NCBI RefSeq assembly: GCF_914271545.1
Contig: NZ_CAJZAH010000004.1
Location: 354,179-418,178, forward strand
Source: Cupriavidus respiraculi
GTDB lineage: Bacteria > Pseudomonadota > Gammaproteobacteria > Burkholderiales > Burkholderiaceae
Reading direction: 5' to 3'
DNA: 64,000 nt
Notes under the pieces: generated by a model
Databases searched by the model: none
What the model was told of the DNA's origin: nothing
The model's input: the letters and a program-made list of their open reading frames with translations, nothing else
Part shown: positions 8,505-17,483 of the stretch, piece after piece
Layout: the number at the start of each line of letters is the position of its first letter
Position numbering within the stretch: position 1 is the first letter of the stretch
Position numbers and translations under genes: made by a program

Positions 8505-10258
8505 GCGATAGCTCCCTTGCTGGCATGCGGCTCCGGTTCCGCCCCGCCCTCGTCGGGCGCGGCGTTCTGCGCGATGAAATCCTCGTTCGCGCCCGGCACG
8601 CTGTAGGCATAGGCCCAGCGATGGACCACCGGCAGATGCGGCCCCCAGTTGCCATGCCCCGGCGGTGTTTCGGGTGTCTGCCATTCGAGCGATGCCGCGC
8701 GCCATGGGTTGGCACCGGCGGGCTGGCCACGGCGCACGCTCCAGATCAGGTTGAATACGAACAGCAATTGCGCGGTGGCGACGACGAAGGCCGCCACCGA
8801 GATATAGGCGTTCAGCGTGTGCGCGGATTCGGGAATGAAGCTGTAGTTCTCGAAGGCGTAGTAGCGCCGCGGCATGCCCAGCACGCCGAGGTAGTGCATC
8901 GGAAAGAAGATCGCGTACGTGCCGACGAAGGTCACCCAGAAATGGATACGGCCCATCGTGTCGTTCAGCATCCGCCCGGTCACCTTGGGATACCAGTGAT
9001 AGATGCCGCCGAAGACCACCAGGATCGGCGACACGCCCATCACCATATGGAAGTGCGCCACCACGAAATAGGTGTTGGACAACGGGATGTCGACGCTGAC
9101 GTTGCCGAGGAACAGCCCGGTCAGACCGCCGATGACGAACGTGCTGATGAAGGCGATGGCGAACAGCATCGGCACGGACAGGTGGATGTCGCCGCGCCAT
9201 AGCGTCAGCACCCAGTTGTAGACCTTGATCGCGGTGGGGACGGCGATGATCAGCGTGGTGGTGGCGAAGAAGAATCCGAAGTACGGATTCATGCCGCTGA
9301 CGAACATGTGGTGGGCCCACACCACGACCGACAGCAGCCCGATCGCGAGGATGGCCCACACCATCATCCGATAGCCGAAGATGCTCTTGCGCGCATGCAC
9401 GCTGATCAGGTCGGACACGATGCCAAAGGCGGGCAGCGCGACGATATAGACCTCGGGATGGCCGAAGAACCAGAACAGGTGCTGGAACAGCAGCGGGCTG
9501 CCGCCCTTGTAGTCCAGTTGCTGGCCCATCGACACCATGGCCGGCATGAAGAAGCTGGTGCCGATCACCTTGTCCAGCAGCATCATCACGCCCGAGACGA
9601 ACAGCGCCGGAAACGCGAGCAGCGCCAGAATGGTCGCCATGAAGATGCCCCATACCGACAGCGGCATCCGCATCAGCGTCATGCCCTGCGTGCGCGCCTG
9701 CAGCACGGTGGTGACGTAGTTCAACCCGCCCATCGTGGCCGCCACGATAAAGATCAGCAGCGACACCAGCATCAGGATGATGCCCCAGTCGTAGCCGGGC
9801 GTGCCGGGCAGGATGGCCTGCGGCGGGTACAGCGTCCAGCCCGCGCCGGTGGGGCCGCCCGGCACGAAAAAGCTGGCGAGCAGCACGATCACCGACAGCA
9901 GGTAGACCCAGAAGCTGAGCATGTTCAGGAAGGGGAACACCATGTCGCGCGCCCCCACCATCAGCGGGATCAGGTAGTTGCCGAAGCCGCCAAGAAAGAG
10001 CGCAGTCAGCAGGTAGATCACCATGATCATGCCGTGCATGGTCACGTACTGGTAATAGCGGTTGGCGTCGATGAACTCGAAGCGGCCGGGAAAGCCCAGC
10101 TGCATGCGCATCAGGTTCGACAGCGCCACGCCCACCAGACCGACGATGATCGCGACGATGGTGTACTGCACCGCGATGACCTTGTGGTCCTGGCTCCAGA
10201 CATAGCGCGTCCAGAAGCTGCCGTGGGCGTGATGGGCGGCATCGTCGGCGTATGCCAT
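8501..10258 (-). CDS. ctaD: Cytochrome c oxidase subunit I (A1-type heme-copper oxidase)
   Basis: 585 residues; the ATG at 10258 is preceded by a strong AGGAGGGA site. This is the catalytic subunit reducing O2 to water while pumping protons. Twelve helices are expected; visible landmarks are the heme a ligand His in MHGMIMVIY, the CuB His and cross-linked Tyr in FGHPEVYIVALP, the His pair in WAHHMF, and the heme ligands in VVAHFHMVM. The Glu in GHPEVY and the Asp in GARDM point to an A1-type enzyme with a D-channel. Upstream is subunit II, downstream the subunit-III-like gene. Confidence 0.96.
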   Translation of the reverse strand: MAYADDAAHHAHGSFWTRYVWSQDHKVIAVQYTIVAIIVGLVGVALSNLMRMQLGFPGRFEFIDANRYYQYVTMHGMIMVIYLLTALFLGGFGNYLIPLMVGARDMVFPFLNMLSFWVYLLSVIVLLASFFVPGGPTGAGWTLYPPQAILPGTPGYDWGIILMLVSLLIFIVAATMGGLNYVTTVLQARTQGMTLMRMPLSVWGIFMATILALLAFPALFVSGVMMLLDKVIGTSFFMPAMVSMGQQLDYKGGSPLLFQHLFWFFGHPEVYIVALPAFGIVSDLISVHARKSIFGYRMMVWAILAIGLLSVVVWAHHMFVSGMNPYFGFFFATTTLIIAVPTAIKVYNWVLTLWRGDIHLSVPMLFAIAFISTFVIGGLTGLFLGNVSVDIPLSNTYFVVAHFHMVMGVSPILVVFGGIYHWYPKVTGRMLNDTMGRIHFWVTFVGTYAIFFPMHYLGVLGMPRRYYAFENYSFIPESAHTLNAYISVAAFVVATAQLLFVFNLIWSVRRGQPAGANPWRAASLEWQTPETPPGHGNWGPHLPVVHRWAYAYSVPGANEDFIAQNAAPDEGGAEPEPHASKGAIA

Positions 10259-10355
10259 GGTGTCCCTCCTGTGTGCCCGGGGCCCGTACGCGGTGGCCGG
10301 GCTCCGTCTTCGCCTGCTGCGTCGTCCCGCGGCTTCGCGGCCCGCGGTACCGCGG

Positions 10356-11552
10356 CTACTTGCCGGCCGCCTCGGCCTTGCCGTCCCCCGCCTGCGAGCG
10401 GATATAGGCCACCAGCGCCTCGACCTCGTCCTCGCGCAGCGGCATCTTGGGCATGATGGGCTGGAAGCCCTTCACCACGCGCGCCTGCGGATCGACGATT
10501 TCGCGGCGCAGATAGGCATCGTCGACCTTTGCGCTGCTGCCGTCGGCGAACGTGCTGGTGTGTCCGTACAAGCCTTTCCACGTCGGTCCCACGCCCGGGG
10601 CGCCGTCCACGCTGTGGCATCCCACGCAGCCCTTGCTCTGGGCCAGCGCCCTGCCCTGCTCGATCAGCGTGGCGGGCGTGGCCGCGCCCGGCTTCTGCGC
10701 CGGGCTGCCCGCGCCTTCGCCGGCGGGCTGCGGCGCGCGCGCGGCCGCCACGGGCGGGGCCGCCACCTGCATCGCCGCGAAGTTCTGCTGGCGCTGCAGC
10801 CAGCCCGCGAACGCGGCCTGGTCCTCGACCACCACGTTGCCGCGCATGTTGTAGTGGCCCACGCCGCAAAGCTGCGCGCACAGGATGTCGAAGCGTCCCG
10901 CCTGCGTGGGCGTGAACCAGAACGAGGTGACCATGCCGGGCACCATGTTCATCCGCGCGCGAAAGGGCGGCACGTAGAAGTCGTGCAGCACGTCCTTGGA
11001 GCGCAGCAGGACCTTGATCGGGCGGTGCAGCGGCAGATGCAGCTCGGGGCTGGTGATGATGATGTCGTCCTGCCCGTTGGGGTCCTGCGGATTGAGGCCG
11101 AGGGGATTGCCTGGCCCGACGAAGCGCGTATCCGTGGTGCCCAGTTCGCCGTTGGGACCGGGAAAGCGAAAGCCCCAGGACCACTGCTGGCCGACCACCT
11201 CGACCACCATCGCGTCGCGCGGCGGACGCACATAGTCGGCATAGACGAACAGGCCCGGCGCCAGCAACGCGATCACGCCGATCGTCGTGCCGCCGATCAG
11301 CCAGAGTTCGAGCTTGCGGTTTTCCGGCTGGTAGGCGGCGCGCTGGCCGTCGCGATGGCGGTAGCGCCAGAGCATGTAGCCGAGAAAGAGGTTGATGCCG
11401 ATGAAGAAGGCGCCGGTGATGAGGAGCGTGATGGTCAGCGTGTCGTCCATCTGCTGCCAGTTGGACGCAAGCGGCGTCGCCCGCCACGGGCTCAGGACAT
11501 GGAAGAGCACCGAGGCAAGCACCATGACGACCAGAACGATGGCCATTGCCAT
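10356..11552 (-). CDS. ctaC: Cytochrome c oxidase subunit II fused to a cytochrome c domain
   Basis: 398 residues; ATG 11552 is chosen because GGAGGGGG lies five bases upstream. Two N-terminal membrane helices are followed by the periplasmic cupredoxin domain with CuA ligands in CAQLCGVGHYNM and the electron-entry Trp region QQWSWGF. After an Ala/Pro-rich linker, a C-terminal cytochrome c domain carries one heme motif, CVGCH, with a likely Met ligand in IMPKMP, so this is a caa3-type oxidase. The CuA loop has Gln where Glu is common (CAQLC, not CAELC); Gln is known in some caa3-type relatives. It is the first gene of the operon. Confidence 0.95.
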   Translation of the reverse strand: MAMAIVLVVMVLASVLFHVLSPWRATPLASNWQQMDDTLTITLLITGAFFIGINLFLGYMLWRYRHRDGQRAAYQPENRKLELWLIGGTTIGVIALLAPGLFVYADYVRPPRDAMVVEVVGQQWSWGFRFPGPNGELGTTDTRFVGPGNPLGLNPQDPNGQDDIIITSPELHLPLHRPIKVLLRSKDVLHDFYVPPFRARMNMVPGMVTSFWFTPTQAGRFDILCAQLCGVGHYNMRGNVVVEDQAAFAGWLQRQQNFAAMQVAAPPVAAARAPQPAGEGAGSPAQKPGAATPATLIEQGRALAQSKGCVGCHSVDGAPGVGPTWKGLYGHTSTFADGSSAKVDDAYLRREIVDPQARVVKGFQPIMPKMPLREDEVEALVAYIRSQAGDGKAEAAGK

Positions 11553-11741
11553 ATCAACCCCCTCCAATGCCCGGACACGGCATGAGGCTGCGGAAAGACC
11601 CGCAGGGTTGAGCTAAGACTAGTGCATGCGCTCAGGCCATCGCAAGGCGACATCCGGATGTTTGGATGGCGCGCCGCGGCAAAAGAAAAAGGCGGCCCGT
11701 GATGGGCCGCCCGTCGTAGCCGCCGCGCGCTCCGGAACCGC

Positions 11742-12245
11742 TCAGTGCAGGACGTCCTTGCTCTCGAGCTTCCAGTACGCGATGGCCGCGCACGCGCCGA
11801 ACAGCAGGTGGCCGAACAGCGTATGCCAGCCGCGCGCATCCACGAACCACGGGAAGAAGCGCGTCATGACATAGAAGTTCAGCAGGTAGATCACCAGCCC
11901 GAACACCGCGCCGGTCAGCATGGCCATGCCGATGCTCGAGTCCAGCGTGAAGGGCGCCATGATGGCGCCGAGGATCATGCCGAGCACGGCGCCGAGCACG
12001 AAGTGGATCACCAGGGCGGCGACCGTCGTGCCGAGACTGAACATGGAGCTCTGCAACACCTCCGGTCCCATGACGATGCCCGCGATCATGCGCGTGGTGG
12101 GCCAGGGATTGGTGCCGACCATCATGGTCGACCAGAACAATTCGGCCACCAGCAGCAGCGCGCCAGCCGCCAGCCCGGACACCGCCGCCGCGCTCCAGTC
12201 CGGGGTACGGCGCACATAGTGGTGCGAGTGCATGTGCAATTCCAT
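11742..12245 (-). CDS. Small multi-pass membrane protein of unknown function
   Basis: 167 residues from ATG 12245, with a GGAGGTGG ribosome-binding site upstream. The N-terminus is His-rich (MELHMHSHHYVRR), followed by four likely membrane helices, the first two containing AAAVSGLAAGALLLVAELFW and the glycine-rich VIHFVLGAVLGMILGAIMAP. I do not recognise a named family. Its position upstream of the oxidase operon (189-base gap, same strand) and the histidine-rich tail make a respiratory or metal-related role possible but unproven. Confidence 0.75.
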   Translation of the reverse strand: MELHMHSHHYVRRTPDWSAAAVSGLAAGALLLVAELFWSTMMVGTNPWPTTRMIAGIVMGPEVLQSSMFSLGTTVAALVIHFVLGAVLGMILGAIMAPFTLDSSIGMAMLTGAVFGLVIYLLNFYVMTRFFPWFVDARGWHTLFGHLLFGACAAIAYWKLESKDVLH

Positions 12246-12432
12246 ATCCACCTCCACACGTTGTGACGAGACAGAACCTACTGCACAGGATAGGACACGC
12301 GCGCGAGAAACATACCGCTGTGCAAGGCGCTGTGGCGCCATTGCCAACGCCCCCGGGCGAGAGAGACGCGCATGCCATGACATTGCGGCGGCACACGACG
12401 TGCGAAGCCGGGCATGACGGATCACAGCGACA

Positions 12433-12476
12433 CTAGGGAGAACCCTAGGTTTGCTTCGTTCTCGCCTCCCTATACT
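12433..12476 (+). promoter_or_regulatory. Palindrome and -10 element upstream of a 59-residue gene
   Basis: The palindrome CTAGGG (12433-12438) - AGAA - CCCTAG (12443-12448) is followed by TATACT (12471-12476), a good -10 box. The ATG is 43 bases beyond it. No matching -35 box at the ideal distance is clear, so an activator bound at the palindrome is possible. Confidence 0.5.
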
Positions 12477-12518
12477 GAAAACACAACAGAACACCACTGA
12501 GAGAGACAGGAGACGGCC

Positions 12519-12698
12519 ATGTCATTCCATCTGCACGATCTCGTGTTCCTGATCCCCATGGCGCTGGTCGGCATGATCCTCATGGGACTGGTGCCGGTGG
12601 CGGCGCGGGCGCTGAAGATCAGCTGCCGGACCATCGGCGTCGTGGCGGGGGTGCTGTTCGGGGTGTTGGTGCTGGAGGCGATACCGCTGCTGATCTAG
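12519..12698 (+). CDS. 59-residue membrane protein
   Basis: Reads ATG 12519 to TAG 12698. It starts MSFHLHDLVFLIPMALVGM and ends ALEAIPLLI-like (VLEAIPLLI). A ribosome-binding site (ACAGGAGA) lies eight bases upstream, with a -10 box and palindrome before it. Two hydrophobic helices are separated by a short basic loop (ARALKISCRT), an arrangement typical of small inner-membrane proteins. The family is not recognised. It diverges from the His-rich membrane protein gene. Confidence 0.65.
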   Translation: MSFHLHDLVFLIPMALVGMILMGLVPVAARALKISCRTIGVVAGVLFGVLVLEAIPLLI

Positions 12699-12792
12699 CG
12701 GCGGCGCCATCCGGGTGGTCCGCCCGGTGCGCAGCGGTGTGGCGCGCAACGCCGGGCGGCGTGCGCGCGTGCAACCGCGCGCTATCGGATCA

Positions 12793-12978
12793 TCAGATCT
12801 CGATCATGGCGAACTCGGCCTTGCCGACGTCGCATTCGGGGCAGCGCCAGTCTTCGGGGATGTCTTCCCAACGCGTGCCCGCGGCGATCCCGTCCTCGGG
12901 CCAGCCCTGTTCCTCGTCATAGACCCATCCGCAAATCACGCAAACCCACGTCTTGTAGGCGACGGCTTCCTGTTGCAA
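12793..12978 (-). CDS. Rubredoxin
   Basis: 61 residues. The four iron-binding cysteines are present as CVICG and CPECD, with the typical aromatic core between them (WVYDEEQGWPEDGIAAGTRW) and the acidic WEDIPEDW segment. No in-frame ATG exists; TTG at 12978 is the probable start, because AGGAG lies seven bases upstream. Rubredoxins carry single electrons, for example to alkane hydroxylases or in peroxide defence. No partner reductase is adjacent. Confidence 0.93.
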   Translation of the reverse strand: MQQEAVAYKTWVCVICGWVYDEEQGWPEDGIAAGTRWEDIPEDWRCPECDVGKAEFAMIEI

Positions 12979-13127
12979 AGCAAAACTCCTGTATGACCTC
13001 GATCGATTCCGGGCGGAATCATACGCGGATTTGCGTCGCAACATTCCCGCACCCGCCATAGCGGCGCGCAGCCCACTTGCCCCGGCGCAAGCTGCCGCAC
13101 AATGGGGCCCGCCCGCCACACGCTCGT

Positions 13128-16100
13128 CTACTGCCTGACCATGAAGTCCACACGGTTGGGCATCCCCTTGTCCTTGATGCCCTCCGGCGTCAGCTTCGGT
13201 GCGGTCAGGAACAGGCGAGCCTCGGGCACCTTGCCCTCGCGCTCGAGCGTCTGCTTGACCAGCAGCGCCCGGCGCTCGGCCAGCTCCCGCAACCCCGCAT
13301 CGGTCACGGGTGCGTTCTCCAGCAGCAGCTTCTCCATCTCGGCCGTGGGCAGCGATTTGGTCAGCCCGATCACGTTGCGCGGCTTCTTGAAGTCCGCACG
13401 GTCGTACACCTGCGCGAGGTACTTCGGATATTCCTGCGCCGTCACGGTGACCTTGGCGCCCTGTTCGCCGCCGTCGCCGTCGGCCTCCTCGGCGGCGCTC
13501 TGGCCACGTGCGCGCTGGCGCTGGTCGCGCACTTTCTGCTCGAGCACCTGGGCGTCGAGCCATGCCTTGCGCGCGCCCTCAGCGTCGGTGGCCGGATCGA
13601 TGCGGCCAGTAATCTCCAGCCGCAGCGCCGGGCGATCGTTCATCGCCCTGGCGAGCGTGGCGAGCTTCTCGCGCTCCTGCTTGCCCAGGGTCGCGGTGCC
13701 GGGCGCGAACTCGACATAGCCCAGCTCGTCGCCGCCGCCGAACGCGGACGCGATCAGCGAGAACGGCGACGTGATCGCCTTGGTGAGCAGGTTGACGATG
13801 ACCCGTGCGATCACGCCGCCAATGCTGAATTCCGGGTCGGACAGCGAGCCGGACACGGGCAGGTTGACGTCGATCACGCCGTTGCGGTCCTTGAGCAGCG
13901 ACACGGCCAGCAGCACGGGCAGCTTGGTGGCGTCGGGACTGTCCACGCGATCGCCGAAGGTGAGCTGATCGAGGAACAGATGGTTGCGCGCGTCGAGCCT
14001 GCCATTCTCGATCTTGTACCCCACATCCACCGTCATCTTGCCCTTGGTGATCGGATAGCCCGCGTACTTGGCAGCGTAAGGCGTGAGGCGCGTCAGCTCG
14101 ACGCCGGCCGCCTTGGCCGCGATATCCAGGTAGAGCTGCTCGCCGAGCGGATTGAGCTTGCCGCTGATCGTGACCGGCGCATCGTCGTCCAGCCGGCCCT
14201 CCAGCACCAGGTCCGCCGGCGCGGGATCGCCGGTGGCCACCTTCGACACCGAGCCCTTCATGCCCGTCAGGTTGGCGGTGTAGTTGGGCCGCACGAAGAA
14301 GTCGGAGAAGTTGATATTGCCCTTCTCGACCTTTACGCCCCCGATGCGGATCTCCGGCTTCGGACCCGCCGGCGTCTCGGCCACCGGTGCGCTGGCCGCG
14401 CCGGGCGACGCCTGCGTGAGGCTCCTGGTGGGCGCGCTCTCTCCCTTGTCCGCGCCGCCCGACATCACATCCTGCAGGTTGAGCCGGCCATTGGCGTTCA
14501 GGATCACGCGCGCATAGAAGTCCGACAGCACGATGTTGTCCAGGCCCAGCTTCAGCGGACCTTTGGCCTCGTCCATGCGGAAATCGATGCCGGCCACCGC
14601 GACGCTGCGCCAGCGCAGGAAGTCCTCGCCGCTGATGCGGTCGACGGTCCGCACATTGGCCAGCCGGGCATTGCCGGCATAGCTCACGGCGAGCGGTTTT
14701 CCCGGCGCCGCGACCAGCGCCAGCTTGCCCTTGGCGGATGCGGTGCCGCCGCGCAGCGCGGCGTTGAAGCGATCGGCCAGGTAGGGCTGCAGCGGGGCGA
14801 TGTCGAGGTCGTTCAGATCGAGCTGCAGTTGCATGGCCGGTGTGGCGGGTGCCACCGTGCCATCGATCGCCAGGGCCCCGCGCCGCCCCGATTCGGCCTT
14901 GAAGCTCAGCGGGATCGCGGCCGGCGTCATCGGCCAGCGGATGGGACCCGTGGTGAGCGCGACGTTGCGCAGCTGGTGGACCACCGGGCGGTTGCGGTTC
15001 GCGGCGGCCGGCGCGTAGTCGGACAGGCGCACGGCGCCGCCCTCCACGGCCACCTTGCCGACCAGCACGTTCCATGGCGCCGGCTGCGCGGGGCGTGCGG
15101 CGGATGCCGCGGCGGACGCCGTGGCATCCGCGCGGGACCGAGGCGGCGCGGTGGCCGCGCGGCTCTGCGCCGCGCGCGATTCGACGGCCCAGATCCGCGC
15201 CGTCTCGAGCAGTTCGCCGCGATGGTCGCGCGTCACGGCGAACTGCGGCCTGGCGAGCCGCACCTCGTCCAGTTGCACCGATTGCCGGGCCAGATCGAAG
15301 GTCAGGCCCTCGACGGCCACCTTGTCGGCGCGCATCAGCGGCAGCTTGTCTCCCACCAGATCGCCGCGCTCGCGCGCGATGCGCTCGCGCCGCTCGCGCC
15401 GCGCCTGCTGCTGCGCATCGGCGGCGCCATTGCGGGTGCCGGTATCCGCGCCCGTCGGCACGCCGACGGCATTGCGCAGCGTCGCCTGCAGCGGACTGAC
15501 TTCGATACGGGACTTGTCGAGCACGAACTGGAACACCGGCTCCGCCCATGACATGCGGTAGTTCAGCTCGGCCTGCACGGCCGACTCGCCAAGCTGCAAC
15601 TGCAGCGCGGTGGGCCACCAGGCGGCGAACCCCTGCGGGCGGACGCCGTCCAGCCGCACCGTGCCGGCAAGCGAGCGGTCGCGCAGCGACAGCGCGCCGT
15701 TGTGCCGGACCGTCTGGCCCTTCGCGACCGCAAGCGTGGCATCGAGCGCGGCGGGCTTGTCGCTGTTGCCCGACAGGTTGTCCACGCGCACGTCGAGCGG
15801 CCCGATGGCCAGCGTGCCGGGGCCCGAAGGCGCGGCTTCGTCGCGCAGTGCGAGCCTGGCCTGGTTCACGGAGATGCGGTCGACGGCATAGGTCCAGGGC
15901 GCGGGATCGGTCGCGGGCGCGGCCGCCGTGCCCGAAGGCGCGGGCGCGCTGGCGGCATGGGGAGCGCTGGCCGCCGCGGCCGCGCTCGCGGGGGCGGGTG
16001 CGGAGGCGGGTGCGGCCGATGCCAGGGGTGCCGGCGCGGCCGCCGCCGGGGCAGGCTTGGCGGCGGGCGTCGGCACGAACGCCGTGGCGAGGTCCAGCGA

Positions 16101-17120
16101 GCCATCGGCGCGGCGCAGGGCCTGCACGTCGAGCCCGTCGAGCGCCACGGCCTTGACGTGCGCCTTGCGCGCCAGCGGTTCCAGCCGGCCGATGTCGACG
16201 GCCAGCGTGCCTGCCTTCAACAGCGGGGAACCATCGCGCTTGCGTACATCGGCGTCGCGCAGCGCCAGCGTGCCCGACAGGAAAATGTCCTGCCTGTCCT
16301 TGTCCTGGCGAAAGCCCACCGCCAGTCGCGTATCGAGCTTGCCGCCCTGGACCCGCGCGTCGGCAAGCGGAGGCGCGAAGACCATGTAGCGCGCCACGTC
16401 GAGGCCATCGACATGCAGGTTCAGATTGGCCTCGCGCGCGTCCGCGAACGGCAGCATGGTGCCGCTGAGCGCCAGCGGCGACCCGTTGACCTGCGCGCTG
16501 ACGGTGGGCTGCGTGACGATATTGACGTCGTGCGGCAGGTTGGACAGGAACGGCAGCGTGATCGTCAGGTGCTCGATGCGCTGGGTCTGGCCCAGCAGCC
16601 TGTCATCGAACACCACCGTGCCGCCGGTCAGCGCGATGTTGTTGATCGAAAACCGCGCCGGCTCCTTGGGCGAGGGCTCGGCCGGCCGCGCCGCCAGGCG
16701 TTCCTGGATGTCCGCGTAGCTCATGCGGCCGGCGGCATCGCGCGCCAGGTTGACGGTCAGCCCGTCGAGATGGACGGTGTCCACCACGGGCGCGAAGCGC
16801 CACAGCGATGCCGAGGCCGCATCCACGTCCGCCGAGCGCAGCGTCACCATCGGCGTCGTGCCGTCGGGCTGGTAGATGGTCACGTCGGAGACGGTCGCGG
16901 CCAGCGAGAACGGCCGCACGCGCGCGTCGCCGATCGTCACCTTGCGGCCGAGCGCCTCGCTGGCCTTGCTGGCGCCGAACGACTTGATCAGCACGGGTGC
17001 GCCGGCGTAGCCGGCCACTGCGAACAGCGCCACCGCGGCGACCACGCCGCCCGCGACGCGCAGGGCCAGTCGGCGACGCGGCGTGGCGGTCGCCGCCCCG
17101 AAGGAAAACTTGGATGCCAT
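13128..17120 (-). CDS. Giant DUF748 / AsmA-like envelope protein
   Basis: 1330 residues. One N-terminal membrane helix (RLALRVAGGVVAAVALFAVAG) anchors a very long periplasmic part built of repeated beta-rich segments with phrases such as LDGLTVNLARDAAGR, IDGTVAP and VTISGKLNPLG, the DUF748 pattern, and a C-terminal OmpA-like-flavoured region (FAPGTATLGKQEREKLATLARAM, LEITGRIDP). An Ala/Pro-rich low-complexity linker (residues about 335-400) interrupts it. DUF748 proteins are related to AsmA/YhdP/TamB, which bridge the inner and outer membranes and take part in phospholipid transport; that role is inferred. It diverges from the MFS gene. Confidence 0.85.
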   Translation of the reverse strand: MASKFSFGAATATPRRRLALRVAGGVVAAVALFAVAGYAGAPVLIKSFGASKASEALGRKVTIGDARVRPFSLAATVSDVTIYQPDGTTPMVTLRSADVDAASASLWRFAPVVDTVHLDGLTVNLARDAAGRMSYADIQERLAARPAEPSPKEPARFSINNIALTGGTVVFDDRLLGQTQRIEHLTITLPFLSNLPHDVNIVTQPTVSAQVNGSPLALSGTMLPFADAREANLNLHVDGLDVARYMVFAPPLADARVQGGKLDTRLAVGFRQDKDRQDIFLSGTLALRDADVRKRDGSPLLKAGTLAVDIGRLEPLARKAHVKAVALDGLDVQALRRADGSLDLATAFVPTPAAKPAPAAAAPAPLASAAPASAPAPASAAAAASAPHAASAPAPSGTAAAPATDPAPWTYAVDRISVNQARLALRDEAAPSGPGTLAIGPLDVRVDNLSGNSDKPAALDATLAVAKGQTVRHNGALSLRDRSLAGTVRLDGVRPQGFAAWWPTALQLQLGESAVQAELNYRMSWAEPVFQFVLDKSRIEVSPLQATLRNAVGVPTGADTGTRNGAADAQQQARRERRERIARERGDLVGDKLPLMRADKVAVEGLTFDLARQSVQLDEVRLARPQFAVTRDHRGELLETARIWAVESRAAQSRAATAPPRSRADATASAAASAARPAQPAPWNVLVGKVAVEGGAVRLSDYAPAAANRNRPVVHQLRNVALTTGPIRWPMTPAAIPLSFKAESGRRGALAIDGTVAPATPAMQLQLDLNDLDIAPLQPYLADRFNAALRGGTASAKGKLALVAAPGKPLAVSYAGNARLANVRTVDRISGEDFLRWRSVAVAGIDFRMDEAKGPLKLGLDNIVLSDFYARVILNANGRLNLQDVMSGGADKGESAPTRSLTQASPGAASAPVAETPAGPKPEIRIGGVKVEKGNINFSDFFVRPNYTANLTGMKGSVSKVATGDPAPADLVLEGRLDDDAPVTISGKLNPLGEQLYLDIAAKAAGVELTRLTPYAAKYAGYPITKGKMTVDVGYKIENGRLDARNHLFLDQLTFGDRVDSPDATKLPVLLAVSLLKDRNGVIDVNLPVSGSLSDPEFSIGGVIARVIVNLLTKAITSPFSLIASAFGGGDELGYVEFAPGTATLGKQEREKLATLARAMNDRPALRLEITGRIDPATDAEGARKAWLDAQVLEQKVRDQRQRARGQSAAEEADGDGGEQGAKVTVTAQEYPKYLAQVYDRADFKKPRNVIGLTKSLPTAEMEKLLLENAPVTDAGLRELAERRALLVKQTLEREGKVPEARLFLTAPKLTPEGIKDKGMPNRVDFMVRQ

Positions 17121-17483
17121 GTGATTCCAGAAGATGCGACCCCGCCCGGAAAAGGCGGCTCTTTGTCCGCTACGCCGGTCTTTGTGCCCCGAATTTCACT
17201 TTTTGCGCCGACATTATCGCAACGGATAGCGGCAAAGCAAAGGCAATTCGGGCAGGCGGGAAGGACCGGAAGGCGCCAAATGCCCGTGCCATTGTTGATA
17301 GGAACGAAAGGGTTTTGAAAGCGACCTCTGGTATCGTTTCGGCTTCGCGAAGCGTCTCCCCGCATGCCAGTGGCTTATCCGCCGTTGGCTTCGGCATTTC
17401 CCGCGCTGTACCCCTCGGCCATCCCCGTCACGTATTCCGTGCCAACGCTTCGCATGCGAGTGCCTTCTCATGCGAGTTTTTTC
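17121..17483. other. Divergent promoter region, no gene seen
   Basis: 363 bases between the DUF748 and MFS genes. Open frames cross it in both directions but show no family likeness. It must hold both promoters; I see no clear palindrome or RNA gene. Confidence 0.4.

Noticed and set aside
11642-11655. GG-N10-GC match upstream of the oxidase operon (CGGATGTCGCCTTGC on the minus strand)
   Set aside because: The -24 box keeps only the GG; chance matches of this quality are expected in high-GC DNA.
13077-15551. Very long open frames on the strand opposite DUF748 and other large genes
   Set aside because: They are antisense shadows typical of high-GC DNA, Arg/His/Gln-rich with no family motif, and lie opposite well-supported genes.
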